From Methylobacter sp. (GTDB lineage Bacteria > Pseudomonadota > Gammaproteobacteria > Methylococcales > Methylomonadaceae), in NCBI GenBank assembly GCA_023229605.1, contig JALNYY010000027.1, forward strand, positions 1-35,849: DNA of 35,849 bases. The letters are read 5' to 3'. Made by a program: the position numbers and the translations under genes. Shown piece after piece: positions 9,501 through 16,607 of the stretch. Every line of letters starts with the position of its first letter. The stretch's first letter is position 1. The notes below the pieces were generated by a model, which was not told where the DNA came from, did no database searches, and worked only from the letters and a program-made list of their open reading frames with translations.

Positions 9501-9792
9501 TCGCCGTCAGCAGTCCGCGCATCAGCTTGACGACGCTTTGCTCCAGCAGATATGTGCGCCCGCGGTTTTTTTCGACTTGGCTGTCTTCATCGCGCCGGTA
9601 AGCAATCGCCAGTCCCCATGCCGCTAAAATACTGTAAACATTATCCCTTACCCAGGCATCGGTATAATTGCCGTGCGCATTGACGGCGGTACTGGCCGGC
9701 AATAAGCCGGTCACCCAATCCTGGCGGTTCAGAATAATGTCCTGCACCTGCTGGAAATAAGTATCCAGTTTGTCGTGTTGATTCGGTTTCAT
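6550..9792 (-). CDS. Phosphorylase kinase alpha/beta-like protein (GH15-like)
   Basis: 1080 residues, closely resembling the regulatory alpha and beta subunits of animal phosphorylase kinase. The N-terminal (alpha/alpha)6 glucoamylase-like domain (about 1-430) carries VTGLLPAS, DAWVRDNVYSILAAWGLAIA, LEQSVVKLMRGLL, LHAKYDTKTGGVVVGD, WGHLQLDATS, GIWERGHKINHGIAELNASS and MAKAALEALSGFNLFG, near identical to what I remember of the vertebrate protein. The remaining 650 residues (VWAQSLFMLG onwards) match the general plan of the C-terminal part. The C-terminus ends AEPVES, with no CaaX box as in the animal alpha subunit. No kinase domain is present or adjacent. In bacteria the role is unknown; glucan binding or hydrolysis is possible. 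It converges with Anbu (51 nt apart) and diverges from the ParA-like gene. Confidence 0.88.
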   Translation of the reverse strand: MKPNQHDKLDTYFQQVQDIILNRQDWVTGLLPASTAVNAHGNYTDAWVRDNVYSILAAWGLAIAYRRDEDSQVEKNRGRTYLLEQSVVKLMRGLLTAMMRQAAKVEKFKHTQNPLDALHAKYDTKTGGVVVGDHEWGHLQLDATSLFLLMLAQMTASGLRIVFTIDEVNFVQNLVHYISRTYRTPDYGIWERGHKINHGIAELNASSIGMAKAALEALSGFNLFGKDGGQASVVHVISDDIARTRITLESLLPRESISKEVDSAVLSITGFPGFAVDNQTLRVKTEAIIHEKLEGRYGCKRFLLDGHQTAIEDSCRLHYDPRELKQFMNIECEWPLFFTYFELNSLFTGDNETAMRYRTKLENLLVDQNGQRLLPELYVAPIESIAAEQANPHSQERVPNENIPLVWAQSLFMLGSLIQDGLLCCDDIDPLGRHKTVKQHQGCKLQIQLLAQDEAVQGSLMELGIQTQTLAEIAPIQIREASELAEAYTHVGRNDRMGLTGRPLRQLRTLATSKIYVLAGEHLLFLPQCLSQKGFYLAMDNRLVIQRLRLELAYIYNHWDRPGNPLVVMTIKHNMLGCHNREVLIEFIKELQQGSSRGIPLQLGTLLDFSATSSHEKIDYLHDFQFSKASWEDAERPFFRVLPIDAAPPAPLDTHTLTAWEISADEILIGQLKTNANLYAQLEVLSLLSLRHGLDYDTGLPAMDGAAGCVRDLLEEIYERAGDRHVWYIVRRCAGLLGKYDINLEQAATDILVRQHALTLGRAYSGKATLKRPADSSEILQTIRTYNNTDTSEHTIIQELVIYLGMLIKSNPELFSDMHTIRVGHILQLIIIRQKRESGSITLDQAFNEILSLPPYQLSEKVRETLEDYSNTEDQLDLAETLHYEGDCGELTRARFSNSMDQKDRGETDDWYQWRERQGSVGRENDAFFANVWDILHHCKGLVIGEKLNSKNRLDSENTLSQTTAGEQSFKLHVNHLLNKIQAPVYRQLTVEALKAMASIFRKTPSLYIDDTFLTDIIIGHAVRISWMQSHPENKENYEECASAAWQDFYRLPPHKVANGILDALVHLLNKEPQAEPVES

Positions 9793-10303
9793 GTTCAGTT
9801 AATGCGTCATTCCGGAAAATAGACTCATAGGCTAGCGGGCCAATCGTATCGAGCCGCGACTATAAATCCTTAGGTTACATAATAACCAGCAATTAATGCG
9901 CCATAGTTTACGCTACTTCGTGTTCTTTGACTCTCACTGACGCAGGCGTTCACACTTTAAATCATGACTTAAAAAAGGAAGCGTCCCAAACGTGATTGTC
10001 ATGCTTGGTTAAATGCTATTGGACTCAGGACAACATCATGCTGTTATCGATTAATTATGGGAAATAATGAGTAGAGCGGGAACGAGGTATGCCCGAATAG
10101 CGAGCACGTCTTCGCAATGATTTGCACCAATTTGAGCTGAAAACCTGTTTTTTGCACTGAAATCATCCACAATTGTCGCCGGCCGATCAGCAATAGCGCA
10201 TTGCGCTGTTCGTCCTGGCGCCTGTTGTGATTAACGCGGCATATTGGTTCGGTTATTGCTTAAAAAACAAACCATGACCTGTAACTAACTTAATGGAGGA
10301 ACC
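9793..10303. other. Divergent intergenic region, 511 nt
   Basis: Lies between the start codons of the phosphorylase-kinase-like gene (minus) and the ParA-like gene (plus), so promoters for both should be here. I see no coding frame, no MITE-like copy and no long hairpin. The only small dyad is AGCGCATTGCGCT near 10196. The Shine-Dalgarno of the ParA-like gene, GGAGGA, is at the right end. Confidence 0.5.
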
Positions 10304-10999
10304 ATGAGTGCCATTCATTTTATCGGCGGCGAAAAAGGCGGCGTAGGAAAATCCGTCGTAGCGCGTGTGCTGGCTCAATACATGATAGACAATGAAATAC
10401 CGTTTATCGGCTTTGATACGGACCGTTCGCATGGTTCCCTGCTGCGTTTTTATACAGACTATGCCTCGCCTACCGTCATTGATGATTATCAAAGCCTCGA
10501 TGTCATTATGGAAACCGCATTGGCGAACCCCGAACAGCGCATTCTGGTTGATCTCGCCGCCCAAACGCATTATCCGCTGGCAAAATGGATCGATGAATCC
10601 GGCGTGCTGGAATTGGCAGAGGAACTGGGGGTTTCCCTGCACTACTGGAACGTGATGGACTCCGGTAAAGATTGTGCGGATTTGCTTGGCAAGCTGCTCG
10701 ATCAATACGGCTCACGATTGAATTACATACTGGTGCAAAACCAGCTGCGTGACGAAAACTTTACTATTTTAGAGTCCTCAGGCATTAAAGACCGTGCATT
10801 GGCGTTGAATGCCGGAATGATGACATTAAAGCGGCTGCATTCACCGGTAATGACCAAGATCGATGGCAACAGCTCCAGTTTCTGGGCGGCAACAAATAAG
10901 GACACTGAAAACCTGAACGCCTTGGGTTTACTGGAGCGGCAACGTGTCAAAATATGGCTAAGGCACGCGTATAACCAGATTCAATCGGTGCGGTTTTGA
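10304..10999 (+). CDS. ParA/MinD-like P-loop ATPase
   Basis: 231 residues. A deviant Walker A motif KGGVGKS at 11-17, an aspartate in FIGFDTDRSHGS, and a Walker B-like strand ILVDLAAQTH place it in the ParA/MinD/CobQ superfamily. These are membrane-, DNA- or protein-positioning ATPases, or regulators of assembly. It is short, has no obvious DNA-binding extension and no ParB partner nearby, so chromosome or plasmid partition is unlikely. A clean GGAGGA precedes ATG 10304. It lies upstream of a transglutaminase-like gene on the same strand (74 nt gap), so the two may be co-transcribed. What it positions cannot be told from the sequence. Confidence 0.82.
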   Translation: MSAIHFIGGEKGGVGKSVVARVLAQYMIDNEIPFIGFDTDRSHGSLLRFYTDYASPTVIDDYQSLDVIMETALANPEQRILVDLAAQTHYPLAKWIDESGVLELAEELGVSLHYWNVMDSGKDCADLLGKLLDQYGSRLNYILVQNQLRDENFTILESSGIKDRALALNAGMMTLKRLHSPVMTKIDGNSSSFWAATNKDTENLNALGLLERQRVKIWLRHAYNQIQSVRF

Positions 11000-11072
11000 T
11001 GTCGCCGAACACGTTGCGCGCAACAGCAGTCATCCGTTATTTTTAATGCGCGAAATTAATATCGAAATTAAT

Positions 11073-11867
11073 ATGAAGTTGAGAGTGAGCTGCGATCTTT
11101 GTTTCCAGATAGAGGCACCAACGGCTTTAATTTTAATGTTGCGTCCATTGCGCGGCGCACAGCAATGGATTACAAGGTCCAGTTATACCGTTGAGCCTTG
11201 CGTGCCGATAACTGAAAGCAAGGACAGCTACGGGAATTTCTGTCAACGCCTGGTTGCGCCTCCCGGGGAATTTATTATTCAGACCTCCTCCGACGTAATC
11301 ACTGCCGAACATGTTGATAGTGCGCCTGGCGCTTATTTTGTTGAAATCCAGAATCTTCCTGATCGCGTTCTGCCTTATCTGTTACCGAGCCGCTATTGCG
11401 AATCAGACAGGTTTGGCGATCTTGCCAGAGAGGTAGTCGCCGACGCCCTGCCGGGTTACGACCAGGCAGGCAAAATTACTGACTGGGTTCGCCATTCCAT
11501 ACAGTACATTCCCGGCTCCAGCGACTACCCGCTATCGGCAGTCGAGGTTCATAACCGTGGCTACGGCGTATGCAGGGATCTTGCGCAGCTGGCCATAACC
11601 TTATGCCGCAGTATCAGCATACCGGCGCGGCTGGTGGTGGGTTATTTGTATCGGCTTGAACCTATGGACTTGCATGCCTGGTTCGAGGCCTATGTCGGGG
11701 GTCGATGGTACACGTTTGATCCCACCCAGAGCGATTTGCGCGGCGGCAGGGTGGTTATTGCTTTTGGGCGCGATGCGGCCGATGTTTCGATATTCCATCA
11801 GTTTGGCCTGGGCTGTATTTTAAATAGCATGGATGTTCGGGTCCATTTGCTGAACAAGTCCCTGTAA
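11073..11867 (+). CDS. Second transglutaminase-like cysteine protein
   Basis: 264 residues from the chosen start (MKLRVSCDLCFQI). The transglutaminase triad is present: Cys167 in GYGVCRDLAQLAIT, His201 in MDLHAWFEAYVGG and Asp216 in YTFDPTQ. The N-terminal domain (ALILMLRP, PVCVPIT-like segment, DSYGNFCQRLVAP) is that of the subfamily beginning 'M-(R/K)-(I/L)', different from the protein at 4532, so the window holds two transglutaminase subfamilies. An in-frame ATG at 11046 would add nine residues (MREINIEIN); neither start has a clear Shine-Dalgarno, and family likeness favours 11073. It is probably cytoplasmic, since no signal peptide is seen. Neighbours are the ParA-like gene upstream and a convergent membrane protein. 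Confidence 0.88.
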   Translation: MKLRVSCDLCFQIEAPTALILMLRPLRGAQQWITRSSYTVEPCVPITESKDSYGNFCQRLVAPPGEFIIQTSSDVITAEHVDSAPGAYFVEIQNLPDRVLPYLLPSRYCESDRFGDLAREVVADALPGYDQAGKITDWVRHSIQYIPGSSDYPLSAVEVHNRGYGVCRDLAQLAITLCRSISIPARLVVGYLYRLEPMDLHAWFEAYVGGRWYTFDPTQSDLRGGRVVIAFGRDAADVSIFHQFGLGCILNSMDVRVHLLNKSL

Positions 11868-11936
11868 ACGCATCCGTACCATAAAACATTTTGTGGCATT
11901 AACTGAGGCTTGGCTTAAATCAGCGTATCCAAAAGA

Positions 11937-12470
11937 TTAAACAAGAGATGACAAAGAAGAAATTTTCTGCTCAACGCCGATGATGGCCCGATTCAAAATA
12001 CTTAGATTTTTTTCTTCATTGATTTGCATACCCATCACATAGAAAATGGGCATCCATAGCGGATTAATCAGAATGCCGCCCAGCGCGCTTTTCCAGGTTC
12101 GTTTCAGGTTCTTTAGCGGATTAAACGACTCGGCCAAAGAGCGCATGGGATACTCGGTAAAAACAGCGGCAATCGGGTGCAGGATGATTTTGTCATGCCC
12201 TTCGAGCTGCGCCATCGATTGCAGGAGTTTTCGCTCCATGTTGTGATAATTGATTCGCGCAAAACCCGCAGAAACAGCAAAAGTAAGCGCAACCAACGGC
12301 AAAAGAATAGTCGGCGGCGCTACAGGTGCAAAAGTGGACGACAACATGACCACGCCGAATCCCAACATCAGGGCGTCTTCCCCCCGTTCCACATCGCGGT
12401 CAATACCTTTGACAATGTCGGAAACGGCATCGCCAAACGGGTCTTTTAAATAATCTTTTTCTTGTGCCAT
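11937..12470 (-). CDS. Small membrane protein of unknown function
   Basis: 177 residues from ATG 12470, chosen because GGAGAATACC directly precedes it; an upstream in-frame start at 12554 would add 28 residues that do not look native. The charged N-terminus (MAQEKDYLKDPFGD) is followed by a long hydrophobic stretch, probably two membrane passes (residues about 34-72), a polar middle, and a weaker hydrophobic segment (GGILINPLWMPIFYVMGM, about 130-150). I do not recognise a family. It converges with the second transglutaminase-like gene and stands alone. Confidence 0.75.
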   Translation of the reverse strand: MAQEKDYLKDPFGDAVSDIVKGIDRDVERGEDALMLGFGVVMLSSTFAPVAPPTILLPLVALTFAVSAGFARINYHNMERKLLQSMAQLEGHDKIILHPIAAVFTEYPMRSLAESFNPLKNLKRTWKSALGGILINPLWMPIFYVMGMQINEEKNLSILNRAIIGVEQKISSLSSLV

Positions 12471-12832
12471 GGTATTCTCCTTATGGATAGTGCTAAAGCA
12501 CAGCCTATGAAAAATGTCAGATACGCGAACCCGGTAGACTGAATTTAGAAACAAAATCCAGCAATATCCGCGCCTTCTTTGTGCCGAACTTACCGGCCCA
12601 CGCCCGTTTGTCTAATTATTATTCTCCATGCTGACTAGTTTAATTGAGCTTTTATGCAACGGCAAATTTGGATATTCGGAACTGAATACTTGCTTCGCAA
12701 AGCTACTGTATGACAACTGAAACCGTCGTAAGGGCGGCTATTTTATGTCGACGCTGATTTCTTAATTACAGTGTAAGTTTTATCCGATATTATCGCCCCT
12801 TAAACAGTGCTTAAACCCAGTGAGAGGAAAAT
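12471..12832. other. Divergent intergenic region, 362 nt
   Basis: Between the starts of the small membrane protein (minus) and the DUF2780 protein (plus). AT-rich towards the right. I see no gene, no MITE-like copy and no strong hairpin. AGAGGA just before 12833 is the ribosome-binding site of the DUF2780 gene. Promoters for both genes should be here but none stands out. Confidence 0.45.
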
Positions 12833-13417
12833 ATGAAGCAAAAAACAATTCTAACGTTATGTGCGTCGCTGGCCATTTCTATGGCCTTGTTCGAAAATGC
12901 CGGTGCCGCAGGGTGGAAAGATGTGCTTAATGCGGTCAATAACGATGTCAACGGCAATGCAAATAATGCCGGCCAAGCATTGCAGCAGGGCCAACAGGCC
13001 GTTAATGCGGCCCAGGCAGTGCAGGCCGGCAGTTTGACAGAATTATTGATGCAGCGGACAGGCGTGACGCAGGCTCAGGCCCAAGGGGGCGCAGGCGCTT
13101 TGTTTCAGATTGCTAAAAACAAGATGCAGGCAGATTCATTTGCCCAACTGGAGCAGTCGGTTCCGGGCATACAAGGCATGTTGGGGACTGTGCCCGCCCT
13201 GCCGCAACAGGGCGGCTTGGCGGGGCAGTTATCTTCACTCGCGGGCGCTTCGGGCGGAACGGCGGGGAATTTGATTTCTGTGATTTCCGCTTTTCAGCAG
13301 CAGGGCATGTCGCCTGCGATGGTGCAACAATTTATCCCGGTGGTGATCGAATATGTCAAAGCCCGAGGCAATGGCGCTTTAGCGGATACCTTAAACGCCG
13401 CATTGATCGGACGTTAA
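12833..13417 (+). CDS. Secreted DUF2780 (VcgC/VcgE-like) protein
   Basis: 194 residues. A Sec signal peptide (MKQKTILTLCASLAISMALF, cleavage probable after AGA around residue 25) is followed by a low-complexity Gln/Ala/Asn-rich segment (about 40-65) and a C-terminal helical region with FQQQGMSPAMVQQFIPVVIE and a short ALADTLNAAL tail, as in the DUF2780 family. Family members are exported proteins of unknown function. A good AGAGGA site precedes ATG 12833. It is monocistronic, followed by a hairpin and a convergent mltD. Confidence 0.82.
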   Translation: MKQKTILTLCASLAISMALFENAGAAGWKDVLNAVNNDVNGNANNAGQALQQGQQAVNAAQAVQAGSLTELLMQRTGVTQAQAQGGAGALFQIAKNKMQADSFAQLEQSVPGIQGMLGTVPALPQQGGLAGQLSSLAGASGGTAGNLISVISAFQQQGMSPAMVQQFIPVVIEYVKARGNGALADTLNAALIGR

Positions 13418-13454
13418 TTAAAAATAGATTCGCCCCTTTATTGCGGAGCCTTTA

Positions 13455-13488
13455 TCTCTGCCTTATCCCAAAACGGAGAAGGCAGAGA
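13455..13488. terminator. Hairpin between convergent genes
   Basis: TCTCTGCCTT (13455-13464) pairs perfectly with AAGGCAGAGA (13479-13488) across a 14-nt loop. It lies between the DUF2780 gene and the convergent mltD gene, about 40 nt after the DUF2780 stop. The trailing T-run is weak, so it is a probable rather than canonical intrinsic terminator. Confidence 0.5.
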
Positions 13489-13576
13489 AATTTGTGTAAG
13501 CTTAGTTCACAGCCATTTATTAAGATAAATCCCTGATGGGTATTAATCCTTATCATCCTTTCAACGCAACTGCAAA

Positions 13577-15187
13577 TCAAGTTTCAATAATCACTTTCAG
13601 TACTTTTCCCGGAGTAAGGGAATTGTTTATTCCGGACGGATTCCATTTACGGAGGTCTGCGATTGAGACATTAAATTTACGGGAAATTTGCGCCAACGAA
13701 TCGCCCGGTTTAACCGTGTAACTAATTGTGCGAATTCCCGCCGATGAAGCTAGAGCCTGTTGGTTGGCGGCTTTGATCGTCAGCTTCTGACCTAAGACCA
13801 ATGCCGATTTAGAGGTGATCTTGTTCCAGGCCTGAATGTCATTAACGCTAACCGAAAATCTCTGCGCAATATTCCAGAACGTGTCGCCTTGTTTTACAAC
13901 ATAGACCTGTGCATTGCCGCCGGGGTTATTTTTAGCTGTTTTGGCAGAGAACTGTTCTGGCTTTTGTGTCGTCGGCATCTTTAAAAGCATACCGGAATGG
14001 ATAGAATTACTCGTTAAATGGTTGGCCTGGCGGATTGATTGAGGCGTTGTATTATTCTTGTCGGCAATAGATACAAGGCTTTCCCCGGCTTTAACTCTGT
14101 GTTGGCTTGGGATAGTCGCCTGAATTTCATCATGTCGGCTTTGCGCTTTCGTCTCTGCATGGTAGCGCTGCAGGTCGACCCGTTCTTCATAAGGCAGTTG
14201 AGCCAGCTTCTGTTTGAATGTTTGCGCCTTGGCAACGGGAATTAACAGGTGATGCGGCCCCTGCGGCGCGGTGCTTGAGTAGTTGAAGCCGGGATTTAAT
14301 TTTAAAAACTCATTAAGGGGCGTATTCGCCAGCTCCGCCGCTTTGTTTAAATCCAATTGGGATTTGACATCAACAAGCTCACAGTAAGGTTTATTGGGGA
14401 TATGTTGTAAATTAACATTGTATTTGTCGGCATTGGCGAATATTCTGGCTATGGCCAGCAACCGCGGCACATAATCCGCCGTTTCCTTGGGCAGATCCAA
14501 TGACCAGTAATCTGTATCCAGATTGAGGCTTTCGTTTTTTTCGATGGCTTTTCTTATATTGCCCTTGCCGTAATTGTAAGATGCCAGCGCAAGATGCCAG
14601 TCACCATCAAAAGTCTCGCCCAGTTGTTTAAGAAAAGCGGTGGCGGCTTTGGTTGAGGCATAAACATCGCGGCGGCCATCGTACCAGGCGTTTTGTTGTA
14701 GGCCATACAGACGGCCGGTGGCCGGTATAAATTGCCAGAGCCCCGATGCATCGCTTTTTGAATACGCTTCCGGCAGGAAAGCGCTCTCGACTATAGGCAA
14801 TAAAGCCAGTTCGCCGGGGATATTTTTTGCTTCGATCTCATCGAGTATAAGATGCAGATAAGGTTCCGCCCGCTGCTGAACTCTGGCAAGATATGCCGGG
14901 TGGCGCAAGTACCAGTTTAACTCGCGGTCAATCCGTTCATTTTCGATATGGGGCAGAGAATATAATGATATTAACCGTTCCCAAACCGTATTCTTGTACT
15001 TTGCCGGTACCGTGTATTTTTCTTTGCCGAACGGATGGAGAGAATGTCTCACATAGCTGTTATCCGTTTCGGAAGTGTCAGGCGGCCTATCGTTAAAAGA
15101 GTCTTTTGAGGTTGTTGAGCAGCCTGTTACGATTAAAAAGGTCAACAGCAATAAAAACTTACCTGACCTGTTAAAGTTAACGTGCAT
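13577..15187 (-). CDS. mltD: Membrane-bound lytic murein transglycosylase D with three LysM domains
   Basis: 536 residues. Lipoprotein signal with lipobox VTGC (Cys23) anchors it to a periplasmic membrane face. The SLT lysozyme-like domain (about 110-250) has the catalytic Glu134 in LLPIVESAFLPEAYS, SGLWQFIPATGRLYGL, and LALASYNYGKGNIRKAI. Three LysM repeats bind peptidoglycan: about 363-405 (HRVKAGESL), 429-472 (YVVKQGDTF) and 490-534 (YTVKPGDSL). It cleaves murein glycan strands to 1,6-anhydro-muropeptides during wall growth. In E. coli mltD is followed by gloB, yafS and rnhA; here the YafS-like gene and rnhA are divergent next door, and gloB is absent. Three LysM copies rather than two is within the range seen in the family. 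Confidence 0.95.
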   Translation of the reverse strand: MHVNFNRSGKFLLLLTFLIVTGCSTTSKDSFNDRPPDTSETDNSYVRHSLHPFGKEKYTVPAKYKNTVWERLISLYSLPHIENERIDRELNWYLRHPAYLARVQQRAEPYLHLILDEIEAKNIPGELALLPIVESAFLPEAYSKSDASGLWQFIPATGRLYGLQQNAWYDGRRDVYASTKAATAFLKQLGETFDGDWHLALASYNYGKGNIRKAIEKNESLNLDTDYWSLDLPKETADYVPRLLAIARIFANADKYNVNLQHIPNKPYCELVDVKSQLDLNKAAELANTPLNEFLKLNPGFNYSSTAPQGPHHLLIPVAKAQTFKQKLAQLPYEERVDLQRYHAETKAQSRHDEIQATIPSQHRVKAGESLVSIADKNNTTPQSIRQANHLTSNSIHSGMLLKMPTTQKPEQFSAKTAKNNPGGNAQVYVVKQGDTFWNIAQRFSVSVNDIQAWNKITSKSALVLGQKLTIKAANQQALASSAGIRTISYTVKPGDSLAQISRKFNVSIADLRKWNPSGINNSLTPGKVLKVIIET

Positions 15188-15287
15188 GATCCAAGCCTAT
15201 ATTAGAGTTATGTTTATTATTAGGATGTTATCATTATAGCTTGTTTTTATTGAAAATCATCAAAGTCAGATAGTATAAAATACGCAC

Positions 15288-16007
15288 ATGAAACGTAATT
15301 TCTTATTTGCCTGGTATCAAACCCCTAGAGGCAAGCTGCTGCAACAGCTTGAAGCCGACTATTTGCAGCGGTCTATCACCGTCAGCTGTAAGCAGACCAT
15401 TCTGCAGATTGGCGGATTAGGCTGGGAAAGCGAATTTATCGACTGTTCTTTATACAGGAGTTTTACGATACTCGATGCCAAAAGCCTGGGTTGCGCCAAG
15501 GCGAGAAAAATCCAGGCCAAGGCATACAGCCTGCCATTGCAATGCAACAGTGTCGATATGATCATAATCCCGCATTTATTGGAGTTTGACGCCTTCCGGT
15601 TTCAGACCATGCGCGAAGTGGAACGCGTTTTAAAGCCGGAGGGAATATTAGTCGTACTGAATTTTAATCCTTGGAGTCTGTGGGTTAGATACCAGTATTT
15701 ATGGGATAAAAAAATGGCCGACTCCTGGGGAGGACACTTTATTTCCCGGCCAAGAATTTTGGACTGGCTAAAATTATTAAATTTTGAAGTCACCGTATCA
15801 TCGGAATTTAGCTTAGATACAGTAAAGTCGACTCACGGAAAATTTATAACCCGGGGACACTCGCTCACATCAACCGCCTATGCGATTAAGGCCATCAAAC
15901 GCCGCTACAACCTGATTCCATTAACGCCTGTAAAAGCGCTAAACCCCCGTTTAATTCTGGCAAACCCGCTTAACTCACCAACAACACAGAAAAACAGACA
16001 TGACTGA
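15288..16007 (+). CDS. YafS-like SAM-dependent methyltransferase
   Basis: 239 residues with a class I methyltransferase layout: SAM-binding loop ILQIGGLGWESEF (about 40-52), an acidic strand TILDAKS, the motif DMIIIPHLLEF, and REVERVLKPEGILVVLNFNP after it. The first loop is atypical (IGGLG rather than E-G-G-G). It overlaps rnhA by 8 nt, matching the E. coli gene order in which yafS precedes rnhA. This supports a YafS relationship, but the substrate is unknown. A basic tail follows the catalytic domain (residues about 200-239). Confidence 0.82.
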   Translation: MKRNFLFAWYQTPRGKLLQQLEADYLQRSITVSCKQTILQIGGLGWESEFIDCSLYRSFTILDAKSLGCAKARKIQAKAYSLPLQCNSVDMIIIPHLLEFDAFRFQTMREVERVLKPEGILVVLNFNPWSLWVRYQYLWDKKMADSWGGHFISRPRILDWLKLLNFEVTVSSEFSLDTVKSTHGKFITRGHSLTSTAYAIKAIKRRYNLIPLTPVKALNPRLILANPLNSPTTQKNRHD

Positions 16008-16437
16008 TCCCGTCATTATTTATACCGATGGCGCTTGCAAAGGCAACCCCGGACCGGGCGGCTGGGGCGTCATCCTCAGCTATAAGGAAAATGTTAAGGA
16101 ACTCTACGGCGGCGACCCCGACACCACCAACAACCGCATGGAGTTGATGGCGGCGATCCAGGCGCTGGAAACCCTAACCAAACCCTGTTCCGTACAGCTC
16201 AATACCGATTCGAAATATGTGCTGCAAGGCATTACCGAATGGATGAGCAACTGGAAAAAACGCGGCTGGAAAACTGCTTCCAGAAGCCCTGTTAAGAATG
16301 AAGACCTGTGGCGCAGACTGGACGCCGCCATTCAACGGCATAACATCGAATGGACCTGGGTAAAAGGCCATTCAGGCGACAAAGATAATGACAGAGCGGA
16401 TGCTCTGGCTAATCTTGGCATTGATTCGTTAAGCTAA
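16000..16437 (+). CDS. rnhA: Ribonuclease HI
   Basis: 145 residues, collinear with E. coli RNase HI. Catalytic residues fall at identical positions: Asp10 (IIYTDGACKGNPGPGGWG), Glu48 (NNRMELMAA), Asp70 (LNTDSKYV), His124 (WVKGHSG) and Asp134 (NDRADALA). It removes the RNA strand of RNA:DNA hybrids, including R-loops and primers. It starts 8 nt inside the preceding methyltransferase gene, suggesting translational coupling, and is followed directly by a MITE-like repeat. The basic handle region (NWKKRGWKTA) is present. Confidence 0.98.
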   Translation: MTDPVIIYTDGACKGNPGPGGWGVILSYKENVKELYGGDPDTTNNRMELMAAIQALETLTKPCSVQLNTDSKYVLQGITEWMSNWKKRGWKTASRSPVKNEDLWRRLDAAIQRHNIEWTWVKGHSGDKDNDRADALANLGIDSLS

Positions 16438-16563
16438 TTGTAACTACTCAGTGGATGTTAACCTTATAAATCTGATGACACGTATTTCACGGATAAAAAA
16501 GAAGATAAAGTCCGTCTAACCCGCATCATCCGTGCGCCGTCCTTTTAACTGTTGAATAATCAC
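16438..16563. repeat. MITE-like inverted-repeat element, copy 4 (degenerate)
   Basis: Starts right after the rnhA stop with TTGTAACTACTCAGTGG and ends with TTGAATAATCAC. Inner arms CTGATGACACGTATTTCACGG and GCATCATCCGTGCGCCG keep the family pattern with many mismatches. About 126 bp. Probably a decayed copy that now serves at most as a transcript-end structure. Confidence 0.55.
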
Positions 16564-16607
16564 AGCTAATTTGCGATAAAGGCGATGCATGATCTTGCAA
16601 AATCATC

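Noticed and set aside
10304..10999. ParA-like gene as a plasmid or chromosome partition gene
   Set aside because: No ParB gene or centromere-like repeats nearby, and the protein is short; the window otherwise looks chromosomal.
154..16563. The recurring ATCCGTGTCATCCGTGTT motif as a CRISPR array
   Set aside because: Copies are kilobases apart, lie in inverted pairs, have no regular spacers and no cas genes are present.
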